Assembly (NCBI RefSeq): GCF_010975035.1 | Contig: NZ_JAAIUV010000007.1 | Span: 1-64,000 of the forward strand | Direction of reading: 5' to 3' | DNA length: 64,000 nt | Source: Neobacillus thermocopriae | Lineage (GTDB): Bacteria > Bacillota > Bacilli > Bacillales > Cytobacillaceae | Shown: positions 7,667 through 16,497 of the stretch, piece after piece | Layout: each line of letters starts with the position of its first letter | Position numbering within the stretch: the first letter of the stretch is position 1 | Program-made: the position numbers and the translations under genes | The notes under the pieces: model-generated | The model's database searches: none | Seen by the model: the letters and a program-made list of their open reading frames with translations, nothing else | Told to the model about the DNA's origin: nothing

Positions 7667-8155
7667 CTAATTATCACTTATCTGAACCGTTACTTCGGAT
7701 TCGCCAGAATGGATGACAACTTCCCAAACATCTGTTTTTGAGTGATAAGACGTTGATTGGATGGCTGGAATATTGGGGAGATTTAATTCTTTTGATGTCA
7801 ATGCTTTTCGAATAGCGTCAGATTCGGTTAGGTCTGCGTTTTTCGGTTTTTTGCTAGGAAGCACCAATACTTTTTCTGCTTCCGCCTGTCCCGGGTAGGA
7901 TTCCATTACCACATCAAACCAAATTTGTACTTTATCCCCAACATCAGCTTTATTTGAAGCATGGGAAAACCAAATGGCAGGATAAAATTCTTTGAGTCCA
8001 CCAGTAGAACTAAAATCCTCAGATTCTGAGGCAACTACGAGAATCCTGCCACTTTCTTTTTTTACCACATATCCCTCAATCCCGGGTTTAGAATGTGTGG
8101 TGCAGCCGGTTAGCCAGAGGCACAAAAGAAAAAAACTAATAGGGAGCTTCTTCAT
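7667..8155 (-). CDS. DUF3221 lipoprotein
   Basis: The 162-residue protein begins with a lipoprotein signal peptide whose lipobox LTGC places the lipidated Cys at residue 18. The GIEGYVVKKESGRILVV strand that follows is typical of DUF3221 (YobA-like) proteins, an OB-like fold seen in many bacillary lipoproteins of unknown function. AAAGGAGGC stands before the ATG. It appears monocistronic. Confidence 0.8.
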   Translation of the reverse strand: MKKLPISFFLLCLWLTGCTTHSKPGIEGYVVKKESGRILVVASESEDFSSTGGLKEFYPAIWFSHASNKADVGDKVQIWFDVVMESYPGQAEAEKVLVLPSKKPKNADLTESDAIRKALTSKELNLPNIPAIQSTSYHSKTDVWEVVIHSGESEVTVQISDN

Positions 8156-8343
8156 TTTACAGCCTCCTTTATTAAATTAGAGAGCGGGGCCTCCTGTTGC
8201 ACCAATCATCAGTACTGCCCGTAAAAAAGAAGAGGAACTTTGCTATTTGCCAATGTAAGGTGTGGTCAGAAAGAAATGGTCAAAGTCGCTCATCAAACGA
8301 TCTTAGCCTTAAGATAATGGAAAAGTCCAGAAACCCATTTTTT

Positions 8344-8754
8344 TCATTGATTGCCTTTAACTTTTGCATTCTTACCCGGTACCGTTTTAATCTTAAAAAT
8401 AAAATAATAATACTTATAAATAATAATCAGCACTAGGACTATTTTGACGATGTAGCTATCATGTAAAAATAGTGGGATGGCAATCATTGCATCAGAAAAG
8501 AGCATTAAGGTCACCTTTTGTTTTAAGGTCATCGATTTTTCTCGAACAAAAGTTTCTAAATGGCGCTTGTATAGGTTCGTCCCTTTAAACCAAATTTCAA
8601 AGCGTTTCGATCCTTTCATAAAGCAGAACGAAGCCAATAGCAGGAGGGGAGTCGTTGGTACAATGGGTAAAACGATTCCCACCACACCAAGGCCCAATGC
8701 GATTAACCCAATGATAATATAGATAAATTTGACAATACTACGTTGTATAAACAT
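8344..8754 (-). CDS. YbaN/DUF454 family inner membrane protein
   Basis: The roughly 136-residue protein carries the DUF454 signature GLIALGLGVVGIVLPIVPTTPLLLLASFCFMKGSKRF in its first half, with two hydrophobic hairpin segments, and then a C-terminal membrane segment rich in Ile/Tyr. Function of the family is unknown. ATG 8754 is chosen because AAGGTGAAGG precedes it; the frame is open to 8817. No terminator is evident downstream. Confidence 0.82.
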   Translation of the reverse strand: MFIQRSIVKFIYIIIGLIALGLGVVGIVLPIVPTTPLLLLASFCFMKGSKRFEIWFKGTNLYKRHLETFVREKSMTLKQKVTLMLFSDAMIAIPLFLHDSYIVKIVLVLIIIYKYYYFIFKIKTVPGKNAKVKGNQ

Positions 8755-8845
8755 ACCCTTCACCTTAGATGAGCCTTTACTCCTAATTTCCTTCATTATA
8801 ACATAGGAAAGTGCCAACCCGCTGAATGGCCTATTTCAACTATTA

Positions 8846-9622
8846 TCATTCTTCCGAAAATAAGTACGTAAAAATATTCGGAATTCTTTCTTTGAAAAAA
8901 GAATAGTGATGTTCAGCCTTTTCTATTTGTTGAAATTTCGCATCTTCGATTTGGTTGTCTAATAGGTCAAAGACTCTTTTACTAAGATCCAAGAAAAGTT
9001 TACTAGAGACGTCATCTCCTGGAACTTCATTTGTTCCGATATCCATATAAAATTTTTCAATGCTGGACAGATCGGATTGTTGGATCAAATTTTCAATTTC
9101 CTCCTGATTACGGAAATAGGCTGGAGATAAGACGGCAATTTTTTTAAAGAGATGCGGGTAACGACAAGCAGCATATGTAGTAATAAGTCCCCCCAATGAA
9201 ATGCCTGCCATCGCTGTTTCATAGCTTAATGTCCGGTACTTTCGGTCGATTAATGGCTTTAATTCATGGACGATAAAATCTAAATAGGCTTCACCATTAC
9301 CGCCAGCTGTACTTTCATATCCCAAAATTTGCCTGCTTAATTCTCCATGTTTCCATGGACAGTATTCATTGATCCTTTCCTCCCCTTCTGGATTTAAGTC
9401 AATTCCTACCACGATCAATTCCCATTTAGTTTGTTCTAAATAATCTTTTAAACGTAGTGAAACTCCTTTTAGTGCGTCTTCATCTTCAAACACATTTTGC
9501 CCATCATGTATGTACAAGACGGGGTACCTTTTGTCTGTATTTCCATAATTTTCTGGTAAATAAACGCGTACGTATCTTTCTTGTTGAAAGGAAGTCATAT
9601 AAACCGAGAATTTTTCCAACAA
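8846..9622 (-). CDS. Esterase-D type alpha/beta hydrolase
   Basis: The 258-residue cytosolic protein has the putative-esterase (EsD/Fes-like) fold. YPVLYIHDGQNVFED lies near residue 35, the nucleophile elbow GISLGG near residue 142, an acidic candidate sits in MDIGTNEVPGDD, and the final His is likely in AEHHYSFF. Such enzymes cleave acyl esters, including siderophore or acetyl-xylan esters; the substrate is not determinable. Start is TTG 9622, with AGGTG 9 bases upstream; ATG 9598 is a shorter alternative without a clear ribosome binding site. Confidence 0.8.
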   Translation of the reverse strand: MLEKFSVYMTSFQQERYVRVYLPENYGNTDKRYPVLYIHDGQNVFEDEDALKGVSLRLKDYLEQTKWELIVVGIDLNPEGEERINEYCPWKHGELSRQILGYESTAGGNGEAYLDFIVHELKPLIDRKYRTLSYETAMAGISLGGLITTYAACRYPHLFKKIAVLSPAYFRNQEEIENLIQQSDLSSIEKFYMDIGTNEVPGDDVSSKLFLDLSKRVFDLLDNQIEDAKFQQIEKAEHHYSFFKERIPNIFTYLFSEE

Positions 9623-9944
9623 ATGATAGCACCTGCCTATTTAGGATTTGAAAAGTCTTAGATTCGAAACACTCGTAAATAATGATATATGAAATATATT
9701 TAATAGTTAAGTATTTTTATCATTAACCAAAATATGTAAGTGTAGATTCTTTTGTGGACGAAAGGGGTTGAAAAGGAGGGTAGCAAGGGACTATTTCACT
9801 CCTTTACAGAAAAAAATACATACGAAAAGATATTGTCTAGTGTCCTCCATCAACTATTGGTCAAATGGTACATGTCCCATGCGATTTCTCTCTTTTTACA
9901 TAATTTAATAGTATAGGAGCTTTTCATGAAAAGAGGTGATCATT
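9623..9944. other. Intergenic region between esterase and PLA2-like gene
   Basis: This 320-base stretch separates divergently transcribed genes and must hold both promoters. It is AT-rich in its first half. I found no convincing hairpin or reading frame with a ribosome binding site. The ATG at 9925 opens a short overlapping frame that I do not believe. Confidence 0.3.
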
Positions 9945-10238
9945 TTGAAGGGAAGAGGGAAAAAAAGCCCATTTCGTTTTTGTGTTTTTCCCGGTTATAA
10001 TTGGTGTGGCCCTGGTTGCAGCGGGCCGGGGGCACCGATTAATGATGTAGATGCCTGTTGTATGAAACATGATCAATGTCTTCGTAGAGGTATTGATCGT
10101 TGTCAGTGTGACTATGAGTTTATGAATTGTCTCTATCATAAGAGGAATCCTTATACAGATAAAGGAAGAAAAGCAGCCTTCATGTACAATGCAATGAAAG
10201 TTTACACGACATTTACGTGCGGAGGCCGGATAAGGTAG
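9945..10238 (+). CDS. Phospholipase A2-like cysteine-rich miniprotein
   Basis: The 97-residue product contains YNWCGPGCSGPGAPIND followed by VDACCMKHDQC. This matches the calcium loop (Y-x-x-CGPG-x-SGPG) and the catalytic helix with the His-Asp pair (about residues 42-43) of secreted and parvoviral-type phospholipases A2. Ten or so cysteines could form disulfides, yet no signal peptide is visible; the N-terminus is KGRGKKS. TTG 9945 is favoured by AGAGGTGAT just upstream; GTG 9936 is an alternative. Similar bacillary proteins are annotated as parvovirus-VP1-like. Activity and location are unknown. Confidence 0.7.
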   Translation: MKGRGKKSPFRFCVFPGYNWCGPGCSGPGAPINDVDACCMKHDQCLRRGIDRCQCDYEFMNCLYHKRNPYTDKGRKAAFMYNAMKVYTTFTCGGRIR

Positions 10239-10423
10239 AAATGTGAGAAGGAAGGGACTTCCAATGAAAATCCCAAATTATTCATTTTCCAGAAATGTCT
10301 AACGTTACAGTTTTTTAAATTGCTAGTGTTTTAAGTTGGTCAAGTGAAATGATATGGAATTGTCAGCTTTTTTTTCATATAATTAAATAATGCATATAAA
10401 AAGTAATCATATTTGGAGGAAGT

Positions 10424-11488
10424 ATGACGAAAAAGACAATTGTTTTTACTGGCGGGGGTTCTGCAGGGCATGTCACACCCAACCTAGCCATTATTAATGA
10501 AATAAAAGACGATTGGAATATTCATTATATTGGTTCAAAAAAAGGAATTGAAAAGGAATTAATCAGTAAAATCAACATCCCTTATCATAGTATTAGTAGC
10601 GGAAAACTGAGACGATATATCGACTTTGAAAATGTTATTGATGTTTTTCGAGTTCTCAAAGGCTGCTTAGATGCTAGAAGAATTTTAAAGAAACTGAAAC
10701 CAGATTTAGTTTTTTCAAAAGGTGGATTTGTCTCTGTCCCAGTTATCATTGCGGCTAGATCTTTAAAAATCCCTATTTTTATTCATGAAAGTGATATGAC
10801 ACCGGGGCTGGCCAATAAATTCTCGCAACGGTTTGCGACAAAAATCTTTACATCGTTTGAGGAGACGGAAAAATTTTTCCCGAAAAATAAAGTCAAGGCA
10901 ATTGGATCACCGATTCGAAAAGAGGTTTTGAACGGATCAGCGGAAAGAGGACGAAGGTTCCTGGGATTTGATCAAAGACGGCCGATTTTGACGATCATGG
11001 GCGGTAGCTTAGGAGCAAAAAGGATTAATGAAACCGTTAGAGAAGCATTATCACAGCTGACTGAGAAGTATCAAATTGTTCATTTATGCGGTAAAAACAA
11101 TGTGGATGAAAGCTTAGCTGACATATCCGGGTACAAACAGTTTGAATATGTTCATGAGGAATTATCTGATATATTGGCAGCTACTGATTTGGTAATCACA
11201 AGAGGTGGCTCTAATGCGATTTTTGAATTTTTGGCATTAAACATTCCGATGTTGATTATCCCGCTTGGGCTAAAGCAAAGTAGAGGCGATCAAATTTTAA
11301 ATGCCCGAGCTTTTGAGGAAAAAGGGTTCTCCCTTACATTAGAAGAAGAAAATCTGACTAGTGAATCGCTAATAAAATATTTAGAAATGCTTGAGATAAA
11401 AGAGGAAGAAATTCGCGGGAAAATGAAAGCGTCACAACAAGGGGAAGCGTTGAAGACACTTGTGACGGAAATAAACAAATTTTTGTAA
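10424..11488 (+). CDS. murG: MurG-type UDP-GlcNAc transferase
   Basis: The 354-residue GT28 enzyme has the GGGSAGHVTPNLA loop at residues 9-21, the SKGGFVSVPVIIAA block near 98, HESDMTPGLANK near 124, GGSLGAKRIN near 190 and the UDP-binding TRGGSNAIFEFLAL near 263. MurG adds GlcNAc to lipid I on the inner membrane face. It stands alone with its own terminator, not in a dcw cluster, so it is probably a second, paralogous MurG, as seen in several bacilli. Start is ATG with GGAGG 6 bases upstream. Confidence 0.85.
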   Translation: MTKKTIVFTGGGSAGHVTPNLAIINEIKDDWNIHYIGSKKGIEKELISKINIPYHSISSGKLRRYIDFENVIDVFRVLKGCLDARRILKKLKPDLVFSKGGFVSVPVIIAARSLKIPIFIHESDMTPGLANKFSQRFATKIFTSFEETEKFFPKNKVKAIGSPIRKEVLNGSAERGRRFLGFDQRRPILTIMGGSLGAKRINETVREALSQLTEKYQIVHLCGKNNVDESLADISGYKQFEYVHEELSDILAATDLVITRGGSNAIFEFLALNIPMLIIPLGLKQSRGDQILNARAFEEKGFSLTLEEENLTSESLIKYLEMLEIKEEEIRGKMKASQQGEALKTLVTEINKFL

Positions 11489-11494
11489 TTAAAT

Positions 11495-11519
11495 GAGTTG
11501 CTTCGGCAGCTCTTTTTTT
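11495..11519 (+). terminator. Terminator after murG
   Basis: GAGTTGC-TTCG-GCAGCTC hairpin with a UUCG tetraloop is followed by T7. Confidence 0.9.
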
Positions 11520-11593
11520 GGGAAGTGGGATTGAAAAGGAGAAGAATCGAGACAAGTGTTTCGTTTATTAGTCTCATTGAGAACATAAACAGA

Positions 11594-11642
11594 AAAAGAG
11601 GGTTTCCGAAAAGTATCATTTTTGGGAACCCTCTTTTTTTAC
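11594..11642. terminator. Hairpin terminator downstream of kynB
   Basis: AGAGGGTTTCC (11599-11609) and GGGAACCCTCT (11626-11636) are flanked by A5 and T7, so it can work in both directions. On the minus strand it would end the permease-kynA-kynB transcript. The 115 bases between it and the kynB stop hold nothing I recognise. Confidence 0.65.
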
Positions 11643-11757
11643 TCTAAGCCTTGTATGGATTTTTGTTCTAGATGTGGGTGGTGCATAGCCTCTCCTTCAC
11701 ATGCTCCTAAGTGGCTTCCATCCCCTAAGAAGCCGTTTTTAAGGGACTGGCTATTTT

Positions 11758-12384
11758 CTAACCCAATTTCCTTATCACCGCTCGAACCGGACTTCCATCT
11801 GCTTCGACTAATGGAAGTGGAAGGGCTGCAAGCTCGTAATCTCCTGGCTCAATCTCGTCTAATAAAAGTCCTTCTAAAATATGAATACCAAAACGGTTCA
11901 GTTCATGATGGGCAGGTAACTCTTTACTATCCAGTGGATCCACAGACGGTAAGTCAAGTCCAAGTAGCCGCACTCCGTTTTCGGAAAGGTAGGCGGCTAG
12001 TTCTGGTTCAACTGGTGGTATGGATTGAGGGAACTCCTTGCGATTCTGCCAACTATCGGTCCGAATTAACAATCTGGTTACCCCATCCAAATTCACCTCA
12101 GATAATTCCTTAATCCCAATGCTCTTCACATTAGGCAAATGAACGACACAAGCTGGACCGATATACAACTGGATATCTAGATCAATCACCTTTTTTCCTT
12201 CATTATCGAAATGATAGGGGGCATCAATATGTGTGCCGGTGTGAGTGCTCATCGTAATTTCGCCGACATTGACAGAGCCGCTTTCTTCCTTACTCCAGTT
12301 TATTTTATAGTTGAAAGGTGTATCCCCTGGCCATACAGCTATATCATTGGTGAGTTGTTGTGATATATCTATCCATTTATTCAT
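11758..12384 (-). CDS. kynB: Kynurenine formamidase (cyclase family)
   Basis: The 208-residue enzyme hydrolyses N-formylkynurenine to kynurenine and formate. It shows the bacterial cyclase-family metal site HTGTHIDAPYHF at about residues 50-61, WPGDTPF near residue 19, and GLDLPSVDP and HHELNRFGIHILEGL further on. The ATG at 12384 is preceded by GGAGG; the upstream in-frame ATG at 12462 is unlikely. It is last in an operon after kynA. The 93-base gap contains a GCGGC...GCCGC hairpin (about 12415-12446) that may modulate the ratio of the two products. Confidence 0.93.
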   Translation of the reverse strand: MNKWIDISQQLTNDIAVWPGDTPFNYKINWSKEESGSVNVGEITMSTHTGTHIDAPYHFDNEGKKVIDLDIQLYIGPACVVHLPNVKSIGIKELSEVNLDGVTRLLIRTDSWQNRKEFPQSIPPVEPELAAYLSENGVRLLGLDLPSVDPLDSKELPAHHELNRFGIHILEGLLLDEIEPGDYELAALPLPLVEADGSPVRAVIRKLG

Positions 12385-12477
12385 GATTGAAAGCCTCCAT
12401 CCATTTAAGACAAAAGCGGCCCGGAATGAATGATCCGTCCGCCGCTTCATCTTTCTTTTCATCCATCTTTTAGTGTA

Positions 12478-13350
12478 TTACAGTTGTGTCCTTATGCTCA
12501 AGAGATCTGGGAAGAATTGCTGATCGACCACTCTTTTTAGATAAGTAACACCTGAAGATCCGCCCGTTCCTTTCTTATGTCCAATGATCCGTTCTACCGT
12601 TGTCATGTGATGAAAGCGCCAAAGTTGTTGTTGATTTCCGATGTCTACTAGTTTTTCTGCGAGCTCATATAAATCCCAGTATTGATCGGTATTGCGATAC
12701 ACAGTTAGCCATGCCTCTTGAACACTTGGATTAGGTTCATAGTTTTGTGAAAAATCTCTATTAAGCACCGTTTTATCGATAGGCAACCCATGAGCATGAA
12801 GAGCAGAAACTGCCGCATCATAAATACTAGGTTCATGAAGTGCCTTATTCAATTGTTCATAAAGTTCCAATTGGTGGCGATAAACAGCGAGTGTGTGTGC
12901 ATTTTTTTGTCCTAAAGCAAACTCAATTAAACGGTTTTGATAAGACTGGAATCCGGATGAATGGCCCAGTTTATGACGAAACTGCATATAATCTGCAGGA
13001 GTCATGGTGGTTAGCACACTCCACGATTGGATCAATTGCTGTTGGATTCTTGAAACGCGTGATAGCATTTTAAATGAAGGTTCCAGATGGTTGCGAAGAA
13101 TACACTGAATCGCTGCGTTCAATTCATGAAGAATCAGTTTCATCCACAGTTCACTTGCTTGATGAATAATAATAAATAACATTTCATCATGGTGATCGGA
13201 AAGGCGATGTTGGCTTGATAATATTTTGTCAAGATGGAGATAATCGCCGTAGGACATTTCTTTTTGGAAATCGGTTTGAATTTCTTTTTCGAGTCCAGGG
13301 TGGCTATTTTGTACTTTATATTTCGTATCTGCTTGTTTCTCAGTCATCAT
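12478..13350 (-). CDS. kynA: Tryptophan 2,3-dioxygenase
   Basis: The 290-residue heme enzyme opens the indole ring of L-tryptophan to N-formylkynurenine. Family marks are [16 protein letters not shown], then [15 protein letters not shown] with the distal-side substrate residues, and [21 protein letters not shown] followed by YLKR near the C-terminus, which holds the proximal heme His. Length is near the usual 280 for bacterial TDO. It lies between a permease gene (70 bases upstream) and kynB on the same strand. Either of the tandem ATGs at 13350/13347 may be used. Confidence 0.95.
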   Translation of the reverse strand: MMTEKQADTKYKVQNSHPGLEKEIQTDFQKEMSYGDYLHLDKILSSQHRLSDHHDEMLFIIIHQASELWMKLILHELNAAIQCILRNHLEPSFKMLSRVSRIQQQLIQSWSVLTTMTPADYMQFRHKLGHSSGFQSYQNRLIEFALGQKNAHTLAVYRHQLELYEQLNKALHEPSIYDAAVSALHAHGLPIDKTVLNRDFSQNYEPNPSVQEAWLTVYRNTDQYWDLYELAEKLVDIGNQQQLWRFHHMTTVERIIGHKKGTGGSSGVTYLKRVVDQQFFPDLLSIRTQL

Positions 13351-13421
13351 GTTTCATACCCCGCTTTCTAAATTTTCCCCTTTAACTTGAATTCATTATT
13401 AATCTACTTGATTCCTGTAGT

Positions 13422-14834
13422 TTAGTGGTTTAATTGGTTGACAGATTCATGGTGTAAAGTCTTTTTTTTATTCGTGAAAAAGTAGGTGATGGATAAAAAG
13501 ATAAGCCAAGGAATGCCGAACTGAAGTAAGATTTTAAAGTCAGTTACCCATGTAGTGATCATTAGACTGACAAGGAGTACGGCACCAATAATGGTTAAAT
13601 ACGGATAGCCAATCATTTTTATTGGCAACTTACGTCCACCTTTTTGCTCCCATGCTTTTCTGAAAAATAAATGAGAAATAAACACCATTAACCAAGTAAA
13701 AATAGCTCCGAACATAGAGATCCCCATCATAAACGCATAGGAAGTGTTGGGAAATAGGGCACTGACAGCCGCTGCTACGACGATCCCTGTTGCGGAAATG
13801 GCAAGGGCCGCTAATGGAGCTCCTTTTTTACTGACACTTCCGAAAATGGCTGGTGCAAACTTGGACTGGGATAAAGAAAACATCATTCTTGTTGATGCAT
13901 ATAACTGGCTGTTCATTGCAGATAATGCGGCTGTTAATACAATAAAATTCATAATTCCGGAGGCGCCTGGGATATTTAAAATTTCCATTACTTTTACAAA
14001 TGGGCTTTTATCCACTCCAGCCGATTTCCATGGGACGATCATTAACATAAGAGCAAGTGTAAGTACATAAAATACAGTCAGGCGAAAAACAGTGGCTTTC
14101 AATGCTTTTGGTACGGCAACATCCGGATCTTTTGCTTCACCTGCAGTAACGGCAATCAATTCCGTTCCTAAAAAACTAAAGAGGGAGATAAAGATGGCAA
14201 TCCAAACGCCGGACCAGCCAAAAGGTAGAAAACCTCCATCATTCACTAGGTTTTCAGGTCCCATATTTGTTCCGGACGATTCACCGAATAATACGTACGC
14301 ACCTAAAAGGATAAAGCCGACGATTGCGCTAATTTTAATCATGGAAAACCAATACTCAAACGTAGCGAAAGTATGGACACTTATTGCATTCACATATATG
14401 AGTACAGCCCCAAAGAATAAAATCCAAACTAATCCTGGCACTGTTGGAAACCAGTATTTCATATAGATCGCAATGGCACTTACTTCCACCCCAACGGCTA
14501 ATACGTTAGCAATCCAGTATGAATAACGGACGAGATATCCGGCCATCGGATGAATATACGTTTCTGCAATAAAACCGAAAGACCCGGTAGAAGGGTGGGC
14601 CACTGTCATTTCCGCTAGACAGCCCATTAAAATTAAGACAATCAATGCACCAATGGCATAACTAATTAACACACCTGGCCCAGCTGTACTTATAGCTAGT
14701 CCGCTCCCAAGAAATAAACCAGTACCAATAGCACAGCCCATCGCGATCATTGTCAGCTGCCTAGTGGTTAAATCACGCTTTAATTGATTACCGGATCCAC
14801 TATGACCATGGACTTGATGATTCTTATTCCCCAT
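13422..14834 (-). CDS. AAT-family amino acid permease, probably for tryptophan/aromatic amino acids
   Basis: The 470-residue APC-superfamily permease has 12 predicted helices and the AAT signature near TM1 (AMGCAIGTGLFLGSGLAIS, about residues 31-49). The family includes AroP, PheP, GabP and RocE and imports amino acids with protons. Being the first gene of the operon with kynA and kynB, it most likely imports tryptophan or kynurenine; the sequence alone does not fix the substrate. The N-terminal 20 residues are His/Gly/Ser-rich. Its promoter overlaps a palindrome likely bound by the divergent TetR protein. Confidence 0.88.
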   Translation of the reverse strand: MGNKNHQVHGHSGSGNQLKRDLTTRQLTMIAMGCAIGTGLFLGSGLAISTAGPGVLISYAIGALIVLILMGCLAEMTVAHPSTGSFGFIAETYIHPMAGYLVRYSYWIANVLAVGVEVSAIAIYMKYWFPTVPGLVWILFFGAVLIYVNAISVHTFATFEYWFSMIKISAIVGFILLGAYVLFGESSGTNMGPENLVNDGGFLPFGWSGVWIAIFISLFSFLGTELIAVTAGEAKDPDVAVPKALKATVFRLTVFYVLTLALMLMIVPWKSAGVDKSPFVKVMEILNIPGASGIMNFIVLTAALSAMNSQLYASTRMMFSLSQSKFAPAIFGSVSKKGAPLAALAISATGIVVAAAVSALFPNTSYAFMMGISMFGAIFTWLMVFISHLFFRKAWEQKGGRKLPIKMIGYPYLTIIGAVLLVSLMITTWVTDFKILLQFGIPWLIFLSITYFFTNKKKTLHHESVNQLNH

Positions 14835-14974
14835 AGAGCTCCTCCTTTTCCCGCAAAGGCATATTTTAAATAAAATTTGTGGAACCGCTTACAAAATAAT
14901 AGATTCTGTGAAAAGCAGAAAAATTTTCTAACCCATTGATTTCCTCCTGTTCATCGGTTATATTTTCAAGGGAA

Positions 14975-15004
14975 ATCATAACAAGGAATATGACATTATG
15001 TCAA
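14975..15004 (-). promoter_or_regulatory. Promoter of permease-kynA-kynB with overlapping palindrome
   Basis: On the minus strand TTGACA (15004-14999), an 18-base spacer and TATGAT (14980-14975) form a near-consensus promoter. The palindrome TGACATTATGTCA (14991-15003) overlaps the -35 box, a good position for repression by the divergently encoded TetR protein. Confidence 0.55.
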
Positions 15005-15121
15005 TAATATAATTCAGAAAATTTTTAATGTTATATTTACCCTCCTTATTTTAATGATAGGAAATCGCAAGGATCCGGTTCTTTCTTAATCTATTAAAAA
15101 ACTTATGAGGAGATAGAGAAG

Positions 15122-15736
15122 ATGATGGAAAAAGAAGTGATGGACAAACGGCATTTACGCTCTATTAAGACTCGGCAGAAATTACTCGAAGCTGCAAAAG
15201 AAGTCTTTTTGGAGGAAGGGTTCCAAAAAGCAACGATTTCGCAAATGATTAAAAAAGCTGAGGTCGGCTATGGGACAGCCTATGTACATTTTGAAGGAAA
15301 AGAAGATATATTAATTGTCTTAATGGAGGATGTGATGGGGAAATTTTATGAAATTGCGGAAATTTCCTTTTACCCTAAGTCTAAAGAGGAAGCAGAGAAC
15401 ATCATTCACAAACAAGCATACTCTTTTTTGAAAATGGCCGAAACCGAACGTCGTATGCTCCAAATTTTCGAACAGGCCATTGGAATATCATCTGCCGTTT
15501 CTGAGAAATGGAAATCCATCCGTGAGAAATTTATTCAACGGATTTCAAAAGATATATCCTACGCACAGGAAAATGGATTGGCAAGAAAGGAATTAAATCA
15601 TGAACTAGTGGCAAGGGGATGGTTTTTCACAAACGAAATGTATCTTTGGGATATCGTGCGTAATGAGCGGCAAGAATCGGTCGAAGAGATTGCTAAAACA
15701 ATAACCGCTGTTTATACAAGAGGGCTTTATCTATAA
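15122..15736 (+). CDS. TetR/AcrR family transcriptional regulator
   Basis: The 204-residue protein has an N-terminal TetR helix-turn-helix (TRQKLLEAAKEVFLEEGF, then ATISQMIKKAEVGYGTAYVHFEGKEDIL, about residues 17-60). A helical ligand-binding domain with no close hallmark follows. It is transcribed divergently from permease-kynA-kynB across a 287-base gap that contains a palindrome on the operon's -35 box. A role as tryptophan- or kynurenine-responsive repressor is inferred from this placement. A GAGGAGA box precedes the ATG. Confidence 0.85.
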   Translation: MMEKEVMDKRHLRSIKTRQKLLEAAKEVFLEEGFQKATISQMIKKAEVGYGTAYVHFEGKEDILIVLMEDVMGKFYEIAEISFYPKSKEEAENIIHKQAYSFLKMAETERRMLQIFEQAIGISSAVSEKWKSIREKFIQRISKDISYAQENGLARKELNHELVARGWFFTNEMYLWDIVRNERQESVEEIAKTITAVYTRGLYL

Positions 15737-15865
15737 TAAGTGGTTACAAAGGAAAAAGTCCATGCTATATTGGAAGAGGAAACAACATGTAACCGTGTAC
15801 GTCATCCATTCATCAGCTCGAAGAAACACCCGGAAAAAAGAAAGAACTTTTAGAAAGGTGATTGA

Positions 15866-16486
15866 ATGAAAGAGCTTCTTTACAAATGGGAACCTTTTTT
15901 GAAGTATGGCCAGCGGTTTGAAGTGGAAAGGAATAAGTTGATTTACCGTCAGGGTGAAAAGGGAAGAGGGTTTTATTATTTAAGCAAGGGAGAAATCAAA
16001 ATTACTCTTCTCTCTGATAAGGGAGATGAACGGATTATTAATGTGGTGCCGCCGGGGATGTTATTTGGAGAACATGGTGTTCATCAAGAACCGTATTTGA
16101 CTAGTGCAGCTGCGGGCTGCCCGTCTGTCATATACTACTTCTCTGACGAGGCAGCTGCTATGATTTATGCTAGACACCCGGAAGCGGCAGAAATATATAC
16201 GAATTCGCTTATTTATAAATTTCGAACTATCGCGGAAATCATTTCTCTTATGGATTGTCCAATAGAACAGCAGATGGCTCATTATTTACTAAAGCTTTAT
16301 TACGAAAATAATGGAAACGCTTCCATGAATCAAACTTCCCTTGCTAAATATTTAGGAGCATCAAGGATAACCATCAATCGGATTATTCAGAAATGGAAAC
16401 AAAAAAATTATATCACATTAAAGAATCGACAAATATTCATTAACGATGCTGAGAAAATAAAAGCAATCGCTCATGATAAATGTTGA
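15866..16486 (+). CDS. Crp/Fnr family regulator
   Basis: The 206-residue protein has a cyclic-nucleotide-binding-like beta-roll (LIYRQGEKGRGFYYLSKGEIKIT, about residues 25-48) and a C-terminal winged helix (NQTSLAKYLGASRITINRIIQKWKQKNYI, residues about 152-180). No Fnr-type N-terminal cysteine cluster is present, so an Fe-S sensor is unlikely. It is about 30% alike by eye to the convergent gene that follows, and both have the MxxLxxxWEPxLxxGxR N-terminus. The pair lies between the kyn operon and the hydroxylase operon and probably regulates one or both. Confidence 0.85.
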   Translation: MKELLYKWEPFLKYGQRFEVERNKLIYRQGEKGRGFYYLSKGEIKITLLSDKGDERIINVVPPGMLFGEHGVHQEPYLTSAAAGCPSVIYYFSDEAAAMIYARHPEAAEIYTNSLIYKFRTIAEIISLMDCPIEQQMAHYLLKLYYENNGNASMNQTSLAKYLGASRITINRIIQKWKQKNYITLKNRQIFINDAEKIKAIAHDKC

Positions 16487-16497
16487 TATTGAAATTA

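Noticed and set aside
14092-14466. 124-codon frame antisense to the amino acid permease
   Set aside because: It lies fully inside a clear permease gene and its translation has no protein-like features.
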